A DNA stretch of 64,000 nucleotides from Metallumcola ferriviriculae (GTDB lineage: Bacteria; Bacillota; JADQBR01): positions 348,501-412,500 of the forward strand of contig NZ_CP121694.1 in the NCBI RefSeq assembly GCF_035573695.1, written 5' to 3'. Every line of letters starts with the position of its first letter. The first letter of the stretch is position 1. Of this stretch, positions 61,849-64,000 are shown piece by piece. The notes beneath the pieces are model-generated. The model saw only the letters and a list, made by a program, of their open reading frames with translations. It searched no databases and was not told the origin of the DNA. A program made the translations under genes and the position numbers.

Positions 61849-61859
61849 GGGGAAGAATA

Positions 61860-62147
61860 ATGCAAGTTATAGAAGCATTAATCTTTATGGCTCTGGTGGT
61901 GGAATTTCTTACTACGGTATTCAAGAAATTGGTTTCCGACCGGTATAGTCAGCTGGTATCCATGGCCATTGGGATGTTTTTATGTACTATCTATCAGGTA
62001 GGCATATTTGCTGCCATGGAACTTGAGACACCATATCCGATAGTAGACTATATACTTTCTGGAATTATTGTCTCTCGAGGTTCCAACGCCCTGTATGAAC
62101 TTTTAGGAAAAAAGGCCGGTCAGGGATCCCGTTCACAGAGGAAGTAA
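61860..62147 (+). CDS. Small membrane protein, function unknown
   Basis: 95 residues with two or three helices (about 5-20, 30-55 and possibly 62-80) and a basic C-terminus with Arg-Ser-Gln-Arg-Lys. The ATG follows AAAGGGGGAAG. A holin-like shape is possible but I recognise no family. It lies between panB and cvpA, with 21 bases to cvpA, so the last two are probably cotranscribed. Confidence 0.65.
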   Translation: MQVIEALIFMALVVEFLTTVFKKLVSDRYSQLVSMAIGMFLCTIYQVGIFAAMELETPYPIVDYILSGIIVSRGSNALYELLGKKAGQGSRSQRK

Positions 62148-62168
62148 ATTTGTACTAAGGAGCAGAGG

Positions 62169-62834
62169 ATGAATTATATAGACTGGATTTTGCTGGTTTT
62201 TATATTGTTAGCTGGTTTTCGTGGCTACCGGCGCGGATTACTTTATGCCATCACCGGGCTTTTGGGTTTGGTGCTGGGCTTTGCAGTGGCATGGTCAATG
62301 ACGGGAACGGTGGCAGACTTCGTCAATACTAAGTATCATTTGGCAGGGAAAATTAGCCTTTGGTTGGTGGACAAGTTTCCCGGGCTGGCGCTGCCGGCCC
62401 AGACGGGTGATGCCGGTATGGTTAACAGTTTATATCGGAGTTTGCTATCCATCTTGATGGGGCAAACGCCAGATAATCCTGTAGCAGCTGTTAAGTTTTT
62501 TGGCGAAGCTATTTGTTTTGTATTAGTTTTTATTACGCTGCTGATAACTATCAATATCGTACTTCGACTGCTCGCTTATATCGTTACTGCCGGTATTAAC
62601 CGAACGGTTTTTGGTAGTATTAATCGGCTTGGCGGACTTCTAGTAGCATTTTTTACCGCCGGGGTTGGCTTAGGGCTTTTACTTACTCTGGTTACTCCGT
62701 TATTTGGAGTAGGAAATTACATTCCCGATGGCAATCAAATCAGCGGAATTGGCATGAGAATTCAGGAATCGGTCTTGGCTCCTAAACTGATGTTTCTTTT
62801 TCAGGTAGTGATAGCAAAACTGCTTGGTAGTTAA
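62169..62834 (+). CDS. cvpA: CvpA family membrane protein
   Basis: 221 residues with four helices. Asp-Trp-Ile-Leu-Leu near 4-8 and Phe-Arg-Gly-Tyr-Arg-Arg-Gly-Leu near 18-25 are the CvpA start motif, and Asn-Arg-Leu-Gly-Gly near 154 is the second landmark. It is an inner-membrane protein named for colicin V production; the cellular role in Firmicutes is unsettled. AAGGAGCAGAG lies just upstream. A terminator follows. Confidence 0.88.
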   Translation: MNYIDWILLVFILLAGFRGYRRGLLYAITGLLGLVLGFAVAWSMTGTVADFVNTKYHLAGKISLWLVDKFPGLALPAQTGDAGMVNSLYRSLLSILMGQTPDNPVAAVKFFGEAICFVLVFITLLITINIVLRLLAYIVTAGINRTVFGSINRLGGLLVAFFTAGVGLGLLLTLVTPLFGVGNYIPDGNQISGIGMRIQESVLAPKLMFLFQVVIAKLLGS

Positions 62835-62884
62835 ATGGGTTATTTCACTTAAATGTTACCTCCATACCGGGGTGGTAACAATCG

Positions 62885-62907
62885 GTCCCCTTTGGGGGCT
62901 TTTTTCA
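62885..62907 (+). terminator. Terminator of cvpA
   Basis: A 6-bp stem GTCCCC/GGGGGC with a 3-base loop runs into TTTTTT, about 50 bases after the cvpA stop. Confidence 0.75.
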
Positions 62908-62977
62908 TTAAATTTCGGTATACATCATCTCATCGTCCCATAACTTTTTAGAAATACCTTTGTGGCGGTGACTGGTG

Positions 62978-64000
62978 ATGAGTAGTCGACATATAGACAC
63001 GTTGGAATACGCCCTCACGGGCATATTAATGGTACCGATACTGCTGTTTTTTGGCTTGATAACAGCAGCGTTAGTGGATCGGGTTATTCCCTTACAGGCA
63101 GGAATGCTGTTAAAAGCATATTTGTTTTTGTATCAGGGGTTATATTTGGCCGGGGCCGCCGGAGTAGCTTTTTCACTTTTCCGTCGAAATGGCGCTAAAG
63201 GTGCTGCTTTTTGGCTTAGTGTAGCGGCAATACCCGGGGTGTTCATGCATCCGCCGGTACAGGCCATGGTAAGTGTTATTACTGTAGTGACAAACATACC
63301 TGCTTCGGCTTTAGCGTTAATAGTCGTAGCCGTGTTGGCGGAACGTGTTGAAAGAAGTCCGCTTTGGTGGTTGTTGTTACTAGCAGCATATCCTTTGCTA
63401 ACGTGGGAATTATTTCAGTTTTGTGCCTTATGGGCAGCCCCTCAGGCATTGAGTTCTTTTTGGCAGCAGCATGTAATTTTGGAGGGGATTGCCCGCTTTG
63501 GCGGCGTGTTTAGTTATCTGTTGGTACTCCTCTTGCTCTTGTTTATCCGTTTCGGGGTTAAGTCAGAGAAACGAAGCGCTGCGTATGTTATCCTAGTTTG
63601 CTACTTAGCCGGGGTGTTGGTATCTGCCGGGATACTGTTTACTGTGTTTTCCCGTACCACTCCCCGAGCTTATGCCAGCTACGTGATAGAGTTGGTACCG
63701 AAGAAAAATGTTTCTCAACTGGTGGTGCAGTTTCCCCTGCCTTTAAAGAATGGTAAAGTGCCGCCGGCTTTTTTGCGGCGCACTCGGTCAATAGGTAAAA
63801 ACAGAGATGAGGCACAATTAGCTGTGGTGCTCACTCCCTATGGACGCATGGGCCAGGTCAAAATAAGGGAAATTAAAGAGCCATTGAGGATATTTTGGGA
63901 TGATAAAGCACCATTAAATTGGTTGGCCGGTGCTAGTGCGGTACCGATAGCGCTGCAACCACGCTATGCGGGAGATTGGTTTCGCTCTTTGGGGCTTGAA
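62978..64000 (+). CDS. Membrane protein, 3' end beyond the window
   Basis: An ATG at 62978 opens 341 codons without a stop to the end of the window. The first 240 residues hold about seven hydrophobic helices. The visible remainder is extracytoplasmic in character, with Arg-Ser-Ile-Gly-Lys-Asn-Arg near 270. GGTGACTGGTG precedes the ATG. I do not recognise the family; it may be a polytopic sensor or an enzyme with a membrane N-terminus. Confidence 0.65.
   Translation, partial: MSSRHIDTLEYALTGILMVPILLFFGLITAALVDRVIPLQAGMLLKAYLFLYQGLYLAGAAGVAFSLFRRNGAKGAAFWLSVAAIPGVFMHPPVQAMVSVITVVTNIPASALALIVVAVLAERVERSPLWWLLLLAAYPLLTWELFQFCALWAAPQALSSFWQQHVILEGIARFGGVFSYLLVLLLLLFIRFGVKSEKRSAAYVILVCYLAGVLVSAGILFTVFSRTTPRAYASYVIELVPKKNVSQLVVQFPLPLKNGKVPPAFLRRTRSIGKNRDEAQLAVVLTPYGRMGQVKIREIKEPLRIFWDDKAPLNWLAGASAVPIALQPRYAGDWFRSLGLE

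Noticed and set aside
1-64000. CRISPR array, tRNA, rRNA or phage module
   Set aside because: No regularly spaced repeats, cloverleaf sequences, rRNA stretches or phage structural genes were seen on either strand.

Overview
The window reads as chromosome from an anaerobic, spore-forming low-GC Firmicute, most like the Clostridia of the Peptococcaceae/Desulfotomaculum kind. The pointers are a carbon monoxide dehydrogenase-like (CooS) protein, a tri-haem c-type lipoprotein on a Gram-positive style signal, CotF-type spore coat genes, the sulfolactate genes comA/comB, strong GGAGG ribosome sites, many TTG/GTG starts and numerous U-tailed hairpin terminators. No rRNA, tRNA or CRISPR array was seen. 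The taxonomic placement is inference.

Layout. 1-2955 is a decayed zone: a gene cut by the window edge, half of an MFS transporter, an intact flavodoxin, a thioredoxin reductase broken by two frameshifts, and a probable dehydratase-activase remnant. 2977-8519 is a five-gene oligopeptide ABC importer (minus strand). 8986-12375 holds a coat-protein relic, the tri-haem lipoprotein and a complete group II intron inserted just behind that gene's terminator. 12391-18717 carries an MFS symporter, an SLH-type secreted protein, haemolysin III, an RNA methyltransferase and a PHP phosphatase. 18722-21081 is the most unusual part: an atypical ferredoxin behind a near-consensus promoter whose -10 box lies in a palindrome, then a CooS-like protein lacking two of the metal ligands of true CO dehydrogenases. 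21079-38859 is mostly housekeeping and membrane genes (tex, nitrilase, radical SAM, a YeiH permease followed by a permease split into two genes, pncC, sdpRI, a lone ilvN, two coat genes, a diguanylate cyclase, DUF3343 with a UroD-like protein, yigZ, yqhV).

40417-45067 pairs a second YeiH-type exporter, with a 30-codon ORF in front of it, with the divergent comA-comB genes that make sulfolactate from sulfite and PEP; an insertion sequence flanked by a 13-bp direct repeat sits between them. 45254-59658 is a long plus-strand cluster: secreted/membrane protein, ABC ATPase, ABC permease, coiled-coil protein, MoxR ATPase, DUF58 protein and two VWA proteins. A second insertion sequence separates moxR from the DUF58 gene. 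The remainder holds DUF441, a YdjM-like membrane protein, panB, a small membrane protein behind an inverted repeat that overlaps its ribosome site, cvpA, and a membrane protein cut by the window end.

The strongest candidates for new biology are the CooS-like protein with its ferredoxin and operator, the YeiH/small-ORF/comAB neighbourhood, and the MoxR-VWA-ABC cluster. All functional statements come from reading the sequence and remembered family motifs; no database search was possible.
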